Assembly: GCA_024364735.1 (NCBI GenBank)
Contig: JAGFNQ010000853.1
Location: forward strand, 334,749-398,748
From: Boesenbergia rotunda
Lineage: Eukaryota; Streptophyta; Magnoliopsida; Zingiberales; Zingiberaceae
Direction: 5' to 3'
DNA: 64,000 bases
The notes beneath the pieces are model-generated. The model ran no database searches, had not been told where the DNA came from, and worked only from the letters and a program-made list of their open reading frames with translations. The translations under genes were made by a program, and so were the position numbers. Below, piece after piece: positions 33,600-45,870 of the stretch (position 1 is the first letter of the stretch; every line of letters starts with the position of its first letter).

Positions 33600-34320
33600 C
33601 AAGGTCCTTGAGTTTATGGATTTCGGCCACCATGATTTAAATGTATATAAATATGTTAAAAATCATGATAATGTTATTTGATGTTCCCTTATGATGTGTA
33701 TAGGTTAATCATAATTTTTGGGAATTTTTGGAGTACCCTAGGACCCTCTAGGGTTTCGGCTAACATGAAAGGGGAAAAACCAAGGTCCCTATGTTTATGG
33801 GTTTCGGCCACCATGATTTAAATGTCTATAAATATGTTAGAAATCATGATAATGTTATTTGATGTTCCCTTATGATGTGTAGAGGTTAATTATAATTTTT
33901 GGGAATTTTTGGAGTACCCTAGGACACTCTAGGTTTCGGTCAACATGAAAGGGGCAAAACCAAGGTCCCTATGTTTATGGGTTTCGGCCACCATGATTTA
34001 AATGTCTATAAATATGTTAAAAATCATGATAATGTTATTTTATGTTCCCTTATGATTTTTAGAGGTTAAGTATAATTTTTGGGAATTTTTAGAGTACCCT
34101 AGGACACTCTAGGGTTTCGGCCAACATGAAAGGGGCAAAACCAAGGTCCCTATGTTTATGGGTTTCGGCCACCATGATTTAAATGTCTATAAATATGTTA
34201 AAAATCATGATAATATTATTTGATGTTCCCTTATGATGTTTAGAAGTTATGTATAATTTTTGGGAATTTTTGGAGCATCCTAGAGGCCCATATGGTTCGG
34301 CCAACCCCAAGGACCCAAGG
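33600..34320. repeat. 180-bp tandem repeat, four copies, in LTR
   Basis: Units starting CCAAGGTCC lie near 33600, 33780, 33960 and 34141, a period of 180-181 bp. Each carries two TTTCGGC(C/T)A blocks and an ATTTAAATGT core. The last unit fades near 34290. Element 2's LTR has the blocks but not this array, so the expansion is specific to this copy or subfamily. Confidence 0.9.
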
Positions 34321-36232
34321 GTTAGGGTTGAGTCTTTAACTTCAAGCATATGTTTATGTGTTGCCATGATATAGGGATGATGGATGGTGATTATGTGCAT
34401 TTTCACATGGCCTTGGGACTCGACAAGTTTCGGCCAATAAGGTTTAAAAGGATAAAAGTTAAGATTTATTTCAAGTAAGGGTCCCAATGGCCCTATGGTA
34501 AGATGTGATTTATGTTTATGAATGATAGGTCATGTTATGAATGATATGCCATGTTTACGAATGATATGCCATGATAAGTATGATAGGTTTATGTTCATGA
34601 TAAGAATAATGCTATGATAGGTATGTTATGTTATATTCATGATATGAATGATGCCATGTTAAGTATGTTATGTTTATGTTTAAGAATGAAAATGATGCCA
34701 TGTTTAAGAATGAAAATGATGCCATGTCTAAAAATGAAAGTGAAGAATGAAGTTAAGGTTCATGCCTTTAAGGCATAATGATGATGTTAAGTATGATGAA
34801 TGAATGAATATGCTATGAATGATGATGAATGAAAGATGATGCTTATGTCTTTAAGGCATAAATATGCTAAATGGCACGGTCGATGGTCGACGGTACGACG
34901 GTCACAAGGACCGGTAAATGGGCCGGTAGACGGGCCGAGCCGTAACAAGTTATGCTATGATAAGTACGCCATGAATGGCTTATGAATGATGAAGCATGCA
35001 AAGTATTTTACTTTATGAATGGGCTTGTACCGGACCGAAGTATGTGTCCAAGGGATGGGCACCTTAAGAACGCCCCGGTTTTGGACTACCGAAGCTGTCC
35101 ACGGTTCTGGCACTACCGGAGTTGTGCAACAGGGATGGGCACCTTAAGAACGCCTCGGTTCGGGGACTACCGACTATGCTGTCCTTACCCTAGTAAGTTG
35201 GGGCTCGCGACCTCAGACTTGCTAGGGATGCGCGCTATGATGTATGTATGTGGTACAAGCCGGGGACCCCAAATGATGTTATGATGATTATGTTTAAGCA
35301 TATTAAAAGTATGTTTTAAAAGTTAAGCATCCCTTATGTATATGCATTCCACTCATGCATCCATTCATGCTATGCATTATGCTATGTTGATAAGATGATA
35401 TGCTTACGTTTCATGTTAAGAAGTATGCATGAGAATGAATGATCTATGCCATGATTATATTAGGAAGATGTTCATATGCTATGATAGGTATTATGCCATG
35501 CTACCATGTTTATGATTTATGCCATGAAAGATGCCATGCTACGATGTTTATGATTTATGCCATGAAAGATGCCATGCTACTATGTTTATGATTTATGCCA
35601 TGAAAGATGTCATTCTACTATGTTTATGATTTATGCCATGAATTATGCCATGCTACTATGTTTATGAGTTATGCCATGAATTATGCCATGCTTAGAATGT
35701 CTACTATGTTTATGTTCATGCCATGCTATGTATACGATAAGTGATGTAAGATGTTATGTTCCAAGTAGAGCACCAAGTATGTTAATGTTTTATGTGCTCA
35801 TTATGAGATGATGAATGATGAATGGTTTTGTGAGTAGGAAAGAGTCTTACTAAGCCTGTGTGCTTATAGTCTTATTTCCTTATACCGCAGATCATTCAAG
35901 GGGACAATGAAGGAAGCAGCAGGAGGGCAAGAACGCATGTGTGTAGTAGTGACTTAGCCCAGGAAACTTTATGTTTACTGTTTATGCTAGGACTTCACCT
36001 TGGTTACTTATATGTCTGACTTATGGAACCTTATGATATGACGTTACGTATGACATGATATGATATGATGCTTAAGTTCAAAGTTAATATGCTAAGGTTC
36101 CTATGTCATTAAGTTAAGAATAGTAACAGGGCATGTATAAGTTAAAGTTATTCCGCTGCATTATGATGTCTACATGCCCTAAGCATGTTAACGTAACGCC
36201 GCTTATAAAAAAAAATAGCGGGCGTTACAGGT

Positions 36233-36244
36233 TGGTATCAGAGC
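36233..36244 (+). other. Primer binding site of element 3, tRNA-iMet type
   Basis: TGGTATCAGAGC starts three bases after the LTR end, identical to the sites of elements 1 and 2. Confidence 0.9.
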
Positions 36245-36945
36245 AGTAACCATCTCACTACACACACATCAAGCCCTCTTCCTGTCGCTTCCAAGTAAGT
36301 ACCTCTTTACATATCTTATAGTAGGAAGATGTTTTATGATTTTAAGATATGCAAGCATAAACGGTATTTATGATGAAAAAGTACGTTACTATATGTAACG
36401 ATGAATGATACTTTATTTTCTTTTAGGAATTAAATATTAGAATAATATAGGGGTAGGAAAAAAAACTATAATTTATGATATTATGTATAATCTATAATAT
36501 AGTCACATGTAGAAAATTTTCTGATAGCCTACATACCCACAGGAGATTATAACACTCTCACCTATGTTAGCGTATAGCATTAGTTCCATGATATTAATAA
36601 TGATATAATTAATGGTATAGGTCATACAGTATAACTTAGGTAGGGACGCATAGGGTAGGGTGCTAATTATTTTAACACTTATTATAGGTTATGGGTTACT
36701 GATGCCTTATATATAATATATAAGACTACCTTAAGTTATTTTATGGTAATATAATAAGTAGGATCTCACCTATTCTATAATAATCATACAACTAATATAA
36801 TTCGTAACCCGGGTTGAGAATTAATATTCGGAAGCATACTATTATTATTAGGTACCCATGATTAAAATAAGTATATAACTATGATGTATGCATATAATTA
36901 TATCATGGAGTTAATAATGACATTAGCCAATTATATATCAAGAAA
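36245..36945 (+). other. Leader of element 3; no gag
   Basis: The first 200 bases match element 2's leader up to about 36460. Then an AT-rich stretch without homology elsewhere in the window (about 36465-36945) stands where gag, PR and RT should be. It has ATAATATAAGTAG-type words and no open frame. It may be filler DNA from a repaired deletion or an unrecognised insertion. Confidence 0.55.
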
Positions 36946-37587
36946 TAATCAGAACTTCGATATATACAACGATGCTTCCAAGCTAGGACTTGGAGTTGTA
37001 CTTAGGCAGAGTGGTAAGGTCATTGCTTATGCCTCTAGGTAACTTAAGAAATATGAACAGAATTACCCCACTCATGATCTGGAACTGGCCGCGGTGGTCT
37101 TCGCTCTTAAAATATGGAGGCATTATCTCTATATGGAGCGCAGTGTAAGATTTATACAGACCACCAGAGTCTACGATATTTCTTCACTCAGAAAGACCTG
37201 AATATGAGACAACGCCGATGGCTCGAGTTGGTGAAGGTCTACGACTGCGAGATCTTCTATCATCCAGGAAAGGCGAACAAAGTGGCCGATGCACTCAGCC
37301 GGAAGTCAAGGGCCACCTTGATGTCCATATCTAAATTATCCCGACCACTTGAAAAAGAAATTATGAATTTTGGGGTCGAAGTCATCTCCGGGCGACTTTC
37401 CACCATGACAATATCACCCACGCTATGTGAGGACATATTGGAAAAACAAAATGGTGATCTGAGTCTCCAGAAAATAAAACAGGAGATCCTAGAAGGAAAG
37501 GGCGATAGTTTTCATATCGCCGAAGGGGGAATACTCTACCTTAGGGATCGTCTATGTATCCCTAGTGATCGAGATTTATTTCTTTGA
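36946..37587 (+). pseudogene. pol remnant of element 3: RNase H and start of integrase
   Basis: The remnant starts FDIYNDASKLGLG and continues through THDLELAAVVFALKIW. A 2-base gain near 37118 shifts the frame into 37114-37587 (YTDHQSLRYF, HPGKANKVADALSRK). It stops being homologous to element 2 near 37568, just before the integrase zinc finger, where an R1-family repeat begins. A TAG stop interrupts it at about 37040. No 3' LTR follows, so element 3 is truncated on the right. Confidence 0.85.
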
Positions 37588-38830
37588 TTTACCAGTGAGC
37601 GAGATTTATTCATTAAATCGATAGGCTCGGTAAATTAGGAAATAGTATTATTTACATGGTGTGTCGTTAATTATAGGAGGAAACTGTGTCCTATTTTAGG
37701 ATAATGATGTCCGCTTGAAGACCTCATAAAGTTTATCATGTAAACCCTGTAGGTGGACTTGGTCCGATATGATAATAAGGTTGAGTGGTATTACTCATAG
37801 AGTTAGAAGTTAATTAATTAATTGTTAGATTAATTAATTAATTAATAGACATGCGATATCTTATGCACGAGGTGAATTTTGTACAAATAATATATTGGAG
37901 CCCATATTTTATTATAGGGGTTGGTGGGGTAATTCAATTATCGGATTGATTATTATTAACGAATCCGGTTTTGTGGCTAAAAAAATTTGTGTCTAAAAAT
38001 TTTTGTGGCTAAAAAAATCTGTTAGGTGGCCAAGAACCAACTCCTCCTCATGGTTCCTATTGTAGCCTATAAATACCTCATGAAGCTTAGACACAAAATA
38101 ATAACTTCTTTGGTTTATAACTCTTTGGTTTATAACTCTTTGGTTTAATCTCTTGGTTTACTCTCCTCCTCTATTCTTCTTCCCTCTTGGCCAGTGGCAA
38201 AACCCAACGATTTAGGGTTGGGCGACGCACAAAGGGAGATGCCTCTCCCTTTGTTTCCTTTGGTGGCCGGCTTTAGCAAGGGAAGGAGAATTCTCCTTGG
38301 TGGACAGCGAGGATCTTCATTCGTGGAGGTGGTGGACGGCGGCGCAACAAGAAGGAGAGGAAGAGGTGTTGACCGGCGGTACAAAGGAGAGGAAGAAAGC
38401 TTCTTCTTCCTTTGTGGATTGGCGCAAGCAAGAGAGAAAGAGAAGTGTGGTCTATGAGGCTTCAATTCTTGGGAGATCGTCGCCCACACGATGTCCATGA
38501 AGTGGGAGGTCATACAAAAGAAGATCAAGAGGTATGAATTTATCTTATTCATTCTTGTTCTTTATCTTTCCTCGTTGTTGTTAATTATTCATTAATTAAC
38601 TTGGACCCCGATTGTAAAGCACAAAAATCAGCGATCTTATGTCGTTGTCTTTTCCATGGCTAACCCACTAGAAGAGTCAAATTACTTGAACAACAAGTTT
38701 GTTCAAGCGATCGCTCAAGTCATTAGCACGACAACGAAACGGTCGCTTGGAAGTTTCGTATGTGTCCGGATTAATTTTAATTAATGAAATTTTAATCCGG
38801 GGACACGACAACGAATAGATTCCATGCACA
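37571..38830 (+). repeat. R1 repeat copy A (LTR-like), 5'-truncated
   Basis: It matches copy B (53755 on) from the GAGCGAGATTTATTC phrase onward, then AGGTGGACTTGGTCCGA, TTAATTAATTG, CCTCCTCATGGT with TATAAATA at 38069-38076, a GC-rich leader rich in GAAGGAG, and ATTAATTAACTTGGACCC with AATTTTAATCCGGGGAC near the end. A TATA box and leader without a protein suggest an LTR of Copia type (inference). Coordinates at both ends are approximate. Confidence 0.6.
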
Positions 38831-39063
38831 CCATCCAAGGGCCTAAAACCCAACATCGTCCCCATTATATAGTACTTATTCAGCACCTGAATTGCCTTTC
38901 AGGCGCCCTCCTTGCGGTCAAAACTTGATCCGAATTAGCGTACTCGGCGTAGAGATAAGGCTTCCATCCCAAGTTCCTAGGAGTTATTCAGGCGCCTGGA
39001 AGCTATTCAGGCACCTGGGAGCCTTTTCCTAGGTTATTATTTTCTTGCATTTGCTCTTTTATC
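38831..39063 (-). repeat. Sirevirus-type LTR promoter fragment
   Basis: On the minus strand a TATATAAT box (38871-38864) has palindromic pairs upstream: CAGCACCTG at 38881 with CAGGCGCC at 38900 (19 bp apart), and CAGGCGCCTG at 38989 with CAGGCACCTG at 39008 (19 bp apart). The layout matches the promoter of the Sirevirus-like LTR at 57722-59156, although the palindrome differs. The fragment is bounded by R1 copies on both sides. Confidence 0.5.
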
Positions 39064-39619
39064 TGTTAGATGTATACTAAAAGACTTGCCCTTTTATATA
39101 AAACATCTACATTTTGAAAGAGAATCACGACAACACAGTTACATGTTTACATTTATATATGCATAACAGTCTCATACTTTGCATTGTAGATAGCATGGTG
39201 TGTGGTGACACACAGAAGATCATGTTATCAATTCCTTGCATTGTATAAGTAGAGACTCACAACCGAGATGAAGTTGGACAAACTATCGGGATGGTTGTAG
39301 TGTAATTAGGTGTGGTTTGTTTTGACCATAGAATTACACTAGTGGACTTTGTGTGCATTGAGCAGGACCAAAATAGAGGTGATCCAATTTGTACTAACTT
39401 GATAATTGGATCGAACCTCATATTATTATGGATTATAATCACTATATCCCGATATATTAATGGGCACATGTATATAATACTTATTTCATTGATATACCAA
39501 TGGGCGAGATTTATTCTGCTAAATCGATAGGCCTGGTATGTTGGAAAATAATATTATTCACATGGTGTGCCATTGATTATTGACGGAATCCATGTCCTGG
39601 TGAGTCGGGATGATGATGC
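39064..39619 (+). repeat. R1 repeat copy C, left part
   Basis: It begins TGTTAGATGTATACTAAAAG, the best LTR-like start seen for R1, and is collinear with 53755-54321 of copy B. It is interrupted at 39619 by the Copia element and resumes at 53076. The host phrase GATGATGATGC continues as GATGCCCCC on the far side. Confidence 0.8.
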
Positions 39620-41870
39620 TGTTGGGACCGGGTGCATGTTGACATGGATACGGGTTCGTAATTTTAATTGTTTAATTACGTGCAGCGGAAGGTTTAGCAT
39701 AAATAATTTCTTAAATTATTTTAACCACATATCTAGCATGCAACCTTAAGTTGTGGAGACATGATCATACATTTAAAATTTTGCAGAAAGTAAACTAATT
39801 TACTTAATACCTCGCGTAACTCGTAGAAAGGGACGAGATCCAACCGTAGCGTCCCTTGGAAGCTCCGCCTCTATTCACGTCCACGCCGAGTTCTCTTCGG
39901 GATGACTTCGCAAAGCCACGAGTTTTGTGCCGACAAGAACTACTAGATTCTCCAAAGGCACGACAAGAATATCAAGAGAGAGAGATGAAAACTAACCACC
40001 AAGTAACGGAATCAAGATTCCGGGGAAGGAAGGAGTTACGACCCGCTTCTTCTTCTTCTTCGGCACCTTCTTGGTGGATGTGGCTCACGGAAACTAGAAG
40101 GGGCGCCGACCCTAGAGGAGGGAGAGGGCGCCGGCCCTAGAGGAGGTAGAGGGCGCCGGCCCTAGAGGAGGTAGAGGGAGAGAAGGAGAGAGAGAGTGCT
40201 TGCTTCTTAATCTCTTGATCGGAATTCAAGCCTTGCCTTGGTTCCTTTATATAGTAGCCTCTCCTTCGCCAAGTCTCCCTTCTAACGGAATAAATTTTCA
40301 TAAGAAATTTATCTTATAAATTTTCCTAAGAATTATTCTGTTATGCCAAGTTTTATTATAACTAAATTTATAATAAAACAAACACATCTCCCCTTTTATT
40401 ATGGAATAAATTTTCACAAGAAATTTATTATATAAATTTTTCTTATCATGGAAAAATCAATTCATAATTGATTTTATAAAATAAAATAAATCAATCCAAG
40501 GTTTATTTTATTTTCCAAGAAAATAAATTTCTTTATATAAATTTCTTTATATAAATTTCTTTATCCATAATTTTATAAAACAAATCGCGTTTGATTTATT
40601 TTATAATTTAAACCAAATAATTTGGTTTCCCTCCTCATTGTGGCCAGCCAAACCAAAGAGGGTGGGGACCCTCTTTGGCCGGCCAAACCAAGCCGTCTCG
40701 TTACGAATTAAACTCATTTAATTCGTTCAATAAGCCTTCAAAAGACTTAGCCATTTTAAGCTTCCGGTGCGCCTCTAATAAATTCAGATTCGACTTATTT
40801 CTCTTGATCGGAAAATCCAATTTTCAACTCGTTTTAAATCCCTCGGATTACTCGTAGTGCGTGTGACTAAATAGGCTTTCGATTTATGTTGGACGTCTAT
40901 AATTAACCAATTATAGAACGGTCATGAGTGACACCTAGTGTACATCATGATCCCCAATTAATCGAAAGATCAACGGTTGACCTCAGAAATAATTCTGAAA
41001 ACCTTCAGCAGCTATAATGAGTTGTGCCCCATTCCCTTCACCATCTTATACTCACTTGGTTCAGGACACGGTCTATGTGTGTCAGTCCCCACTAGGCTGA
41101 CTACGTCACACCTAGCCCAAGTAATGTCTTTCTCGTCCAACGGATTCTAATTACTCTCATGTTTCCTAGAGATTCATACTCGGAACATGTTATGCTCTGG
41201 CCAGAGGCTTCGAGTAACAATCCGACGATAGGCCTTGGGTATACATCTCCTCGTAAGGAGTGGTGAATTCTTTGTAGGCTGTTCAAACATCTTCGGGCAC
41301 TTCAGCTTATACCCAACCATCCTGGGTCCACACCTCCTTAGAGATGCTTACTTAAGATGTCAAAGTATAAGTCTCCGTGACCAAGATGACTTGAATACCG
41401 GAAGTCAAAGGAACATCGCACTTAAGCTGCAGTAAGAACTTTCATTGACATATCTATATGTAGATTACCATATGAAGTTTTACAGCTAGTCACTCCAATG
41501 AACTAGTTCCCTTAACTAGCATCCATGTTTATCTCCGGACATCCCAATGTCACCAGCCAGTGAGAATCAGCTGATTAGAGAATAACCCATGCTAGTCTCA
41601 ACAGAATTGACAGTGTCCATATTTATCAATTCATCGACTAGGGACAATTCCAATACATCACAATTGCACATGTAGAGATAATCACTAGTTGTGAATTCAT
41701 CACAAATTCTCTCATGCTGTGAATTGTATTGCAGACATTCAGTAAATGAGTTTAAGATCTCAATCAAATACATGAACGTGTATACTCAAATAGTGAATAT
41801 TCTTTCATTAAAGTAAATGATTATAATCATAAGGCGATTGCCTTAGGACACTTCTCTCATAATACTAACA
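39620..41870 (-). repeat. 3' LTR of Copia element (2251 bp)
   Basis: On the minus strand it starts TGTTAGTATTATGAG and ends GGTCCCAACA. TATATAAA (minus) is at 40253-40246. Downstream of it are three 25-bp units with GGGCGCCG(G/A)CCC at 40101, 40126 and 40151. Upstream is an AT-rich zone with TAAATTTTC inverted repeats. A strong hairpin, ACCAAAGAGGGT with its complement around a GGGG loop, lies at about 40652-40679. The minus-strand frame at 41567-41773 is repeat-derived. Confidence 0.92.
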
Positions 41871-41881
41871 ATCTCCCACTT
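41871..41881 (-). other. Polypurine tract of Copia element
   Basis: On the minus strand AAGTGGGAGAT directly precedes the 3' LTR start TGTTAG, and the RNase H stop lies a few bases upstream. Confidence 0.8.
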
Positions 41882-41884
41882 GGC

Positions 41885-43224
41885 CTAATGCCAAACGCTA
41901 TGGTATCCAATACCACAGGCTCTAACATGACCCTCAAACTTGCTCTGAGGCAAGGCCTTAGTTAAAGGATCCGCTAAATTCCTTTCAGTGGGAATTTTCT
42001 CAATTTGTATATTATTCCTACTTATAATCTCTCTGATCAGATGATAGCGGTGAAGCACGTATTTGGATCGCTGATGAGACCTTGGTTCCTTTGCTTGTGC
42101 AATAGCTCCATTGTTGTCGCAGTAAACCGGTATTGCTTCATCAATGGTTGGAACCACACCAAGTTCCGAGACAAATTTCTTGATCCAGACTGCTTCTTTT
42201 GCTGCTTCCGAAGCCGCTATATATTCCGCTTCCGTGGTAGAATCCGCTACAGTGTCTTGCTTGGAACTCTTCCAACTTATTGCGCCTCCATTCAAAGTAA
42301 ATACGTATCCAGACTGAGATTTGGAGTCATCCTTATCTGTCTGGAAACTGGCATCTGTATACCCACGTATTACCATATCTCCTTCTCCATATATTAGGAA
42401 CACATCCTTAGTTCTTCTTAAGTACTTAAGGATTGTCTTGACAGCCGCCCAATGATCCATTCCTGGATCAGACTGGTATCTGCTCGTGACGCTCAGAGCA
42501 TACGATACATCGAGCCTAGTACATAACATAGCATACATGATAGATCCTATCGCGGATGCATAAGGAATCTTATTCATGCAAATCCACTCATCTTCTGTGC
42601 GCGGACACATAGACTTTGAAAGGTTGATCCCATGCCTGATGGGAAGGTAACCTTTCTTGGATTCAGACATGCTAAACCTTTTTAGCAATCGGTCTATATA
42701 TGTAGACTGCGAAAGACCAAGCAACCGTTTTGATCTATCTCTATAGATTCTAATCCCAAGGATATAGGTTGCTTCTCCAAGGTCTTTCATGGAGAAAGTT
42801 TTGGACAACCAAATTTTAACTGACTGCAAGACTGATATATCGTTTCCTATAAGTAATATGTCATCGACATATAATACTAGGAATACGACTGCACTTCCAC
42901 TAACCTTCTTGTACACACAAGGTTCGTCTGGATTTTGTGAGAAATCAAACTATTTGATTGTCTCATCAAAACGGATGTTCCAGCTCCTGGATGCTTGCTT
43001 CAGTCCATATATGGATCGTCGAAGCTTGCATATTTTGGTTTTATCAACCGATGTGAAACCTTCAGGTTGTATTATGTATACATCCTCAAGCAGGTTTCCA
43101 TTAAGGAAAGCTGTTTTCACATCCATTTGCCATATCTCATAATCATAATGAGCTGCTATGGCTAGGAGCATCCGAATGGATTTAAGCATAGCTACTGGCG
43201 AATAGGTTTCGCCATAATCAATTC
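41885..43224 (-). pseudogene. Copia RT C-part and RNase H (left part of split pol)
   Basis: On the minus strand the frame from 42916 carries RT YVDDILLIG (catalytic YVDD), then the connection (KDLGEATYILGI, YASAIGSIMYAM) and a complete Copia RNase H (GYTDASFQTD, STTEAEYIAASEAAKEA, YCDNNGAI, DPLTKALP), ending at 41885. 42601-43224 is a second copy of 45871-46494 and includes a TAG stop at 42950-42952. To the right of 43224 the frame is broken by non-coding sequence. Confidence 0.9.
42601..43224. repeat. 624-bp direct repeat, left copy
   Basis: It is identical by eye to 45871-46494 with a constant offset of 3270 and no indels. It comprises the middle of the Copia RT, including the catalytic box and a shared stop codon. 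The junctions are GTGC/GCGGACAC on the left and CAATTC/GTACC on the right. Confidence 0.95.
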
Positions 43225-45870
43225 GTACCATTTTTGTGATTATTTTAGATGTTAAAATCCATGTTTGACCCATGTTTTTATTGCTTAATTCTGATTTTAC
43301 CCTAGGTTTTGGAACTTTATCTTATTTTGGACTTAATTACAAAATTACATTAAAATGGATTAATTGGCCACTAAATTTCTGATATATTTTTGTAGGCATG
43401 AAAGGATCCTAGACCTAGGGCATACTGGGTCAAACCTGAGTCGGATGTGAACCGGATCGAATTATCAAGCCTACGATTAATCCGGGCCGTCCGATTCAAG
43501 AGCGGCTAGATCTGAGCCATCCGGGACGATCTGAAGCAATCCAAGCTAGGGTTAGGGTTGATCAAGCTCTATGATCAAGATCTGAAGGTTTCATCCCAAT
43601 CAGAGCTAAATCAACCGTTGGATCAAGCAAGGAGGGCTCTAGAGCGTCCATTCACAGATAGAGTTGATCTGGACCATCCGTTGCATATCTGGAGGATCCG
43701 AGCTACCACAAGGCAGATCCTGACCTCAGATCATCATCATTAAAGTTTGGCTCCAATCAGAGCAAGATCAGCCGTTGGATTTCATCAAATCAATCTGGAC
43801 CGTCCGTGCTTAAGTATTTAATCAAACACTGCACTGTTCTTCTCCTTGTCGCGTCTCCGCCGTTTCTTCATCGTCTTCGCGTTTTCTTAGCTGTTCTTCA
43901 GTAGAGTTCTTCATCCAAGGGGCGCGACCCCTCAATTCCTTTCTTAGATCATGTGTTAGGTCATTTGGAAGGTTTCATCGGTGAGGTTCTAGCTCAGATT
44001 TGCCCAAAAACGAAGCTGTTGTGAGGTTTCCGCAGTTTTGTTCAATTGCTGCCTTTGGATCGGTTGTGCTCCATTTCCATCCACCCGAGCTTCTGGAGGG
44101 GTTCCCTAGATTGCTTGGATCATCCCCAACTCATCATCAACCGCGGACACAGCTGAATTGAAGGATGCCGAATGGAAATTCAGAATTGAGCAAGCTGAGT
44201 TAGATTTGAATCGTAGAGACAATTTCTTGATGATTTGCTGAGCTTACGGGTTCGAGGCTCACTCTTGCTTGACGACCAAGAAGCATTTGAGCTAAGAAGG
44301 GATCGAGGAGTAGTTTTCTGTAGTTAATTTCATGTTTTCGTAGCTGTAATCCTATTTCTGCACTTGTTCTGTTTTTGCATTTTCATTTCACTAGCTGTAA
44401 TTGCGTTTGCTGATTGTTTAGCTTAATTAGGTTTGTAATCTTCAAGATAAGTAAGTTAGGAACTTGTCTAGTGATAGATTAAGTTAAATTGCAGTTTAAT
44501 TATAGCTTAAATTGTTGCGTGCCAGATTTTGTAGGCTGCGTATCAGCCCTGTTTGCATATTTCTTTTCAGTTTCGATTCAGCAATTCTTAGCAGCTAGGT
44601 AGTTTGTGAGTGAGTAATTGCAATTGTTTTAGTTTGTTTCGCATAGTTTAACTCTGCATTTCAGTTTGTATCTTTGCGTATCAGAATCTGAAATTCCTGA
44701 ACATGCTGCGGTGCAAATTGTTTTCTGCATTTCAGCTTTAAATTTTGCCATTCAGAATTGAGTTCTGCAATCCCCAGCTTCTTATTTCTGAAATCGTGTT
44801 AAGTTAGCTCATTTCCCACCTCTGAATTCATTGTTCCCTGTTTTACTCTTTAGCCTGCACACCATCTGTCCGAACTCAGATTTTTCCCTGTGTATCAGTA
44901 ATTAAGTGCAGTTTCAATTCAGTATTTCTGATAAAGTATCAAGGGTAGTCTCAGTTCTGATTTGGATCAAGATTCATACACCTTGTAGTATACTTTAGGC
45001 TCGAATTTAGCTTGCATTCATTAGTTTCTGAATTCGATCGGTTATTGAATTTCTGCATTCAATGTATAAGGTTTTCATATTTCATTTCTGCATCAAATAG
45101 TTCTGCACAACAGCTGAGTTCTGAAATTTTGAGGGTCTGCATCCATTTGTTTTTCTGAGATTTGCATTCGATTTGTTGTAGAACATTTACTTGTTTCCAT
45201 TGGGTGCAGTTCGGTTTGTTCTTGTCTCAATTAACAACTCAATGAGCAGTTTGACAATTATGGGTTGCATCAGTTTCATTTAAAGACCTAATTACTGAAG
45301 TTGAACTTATTTTTAGCAAGCTATTATACCTCAAGTTTGCTGGCTTTGCATTTGAATTCTGCATCTAGTTTCCTCACCAAGTTGCTGCCCATAATTCTGA
45401 AATCCTGCCCTATTTCTGATCTGCTACAATTATTTCTGAAATTCCCTTTTCAAGTCATGCTAGCACTTCATTAGTAGTTTGTCTTCCAAGTTGTAGTAAG
45501 TGGTTTCAAATCAGAATGGTTAATCATAATTTTGGTACTTAGTATCATCTTGGCACATAGGTCTCTTTCATTCCTTGCGTATCAAGTTTTGTTGGCACAC
45601 ATCTTGTATCTCATACCATTTCGTTTTCATATCCGAATTGAACCCAAACCCAAGTTTTATTTGAAACCCGAAAACACAAACGACACATAAATACAAGTTC
45701 GAATCACACAACGTCAATTAGCCCCGAGAAAAATACGACCTGTGGCCCCTATATTACATTTTCATATTTTTGATTGTAAAAGGGTTTCCAGCAGTAATTC
45801 ATTTATAAATTCTAAATCTGATGAGCCCATACTTTCGTGACAACATTAATTAGTATATTTGGGCTCGTCA
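43225..45870. mobile_element. 2646-bp non-coding insertion inside Copia RT, probably LTR-derived
   Basis: No protein is encoded. The first third has many words of the CCGTTGGATC / GATCTGGACCGTCCG type, common in plant LTR U3 regions, and a TATTTAA box near 43815. A long TTCTGCATTTCAG-rich middle follows. Near the end the phrase ATACGACCTGTGGCCCCTAT resembles the last part of some plant LTRs. The final 52 bases form an 11-bp inverted repeat, TGATGAGCCCA (45819-45829) and TGGGCTCGTCA (45860-45870), with one wobble. A solo LTR or a fragment of an unrelated LTR element is the best guess. Confidence 0.55.

Larger units (their letters stand above)
32589..36229 (+). repeat. 5' LTR of Gypsy element 3 (3641 bp)
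   Basis: It runs from TGTAACGACCCGG to GGGCGTTACA and is homologous to the LTRs of element 2, with extra internal repeats: a four-copy 180-bp tandem array (33600-34320) and CATGAAAGATGCCATGCTAC-type words (35490-35700). TATAAAG is at 33259-33265 and the antisense tRNA-like segment at 33102-33165. The two-copy CCCCGGTT...GTCC block is at 35060-35190. It interrupts the Copia fragment to its left. Confidence 0.88.

Noticed and set aside
38194..38552. Open frames in R1 copy A
   Set aside because: They lie in the GC-rich leader after the TATA box, on both strands, without codon conservation against copy B.
41567..41773. Minus-strand frame in the Copia LTR
   Set aside because: It is inside U3 upstream of the TATA box and is interrupted in the second LTR.
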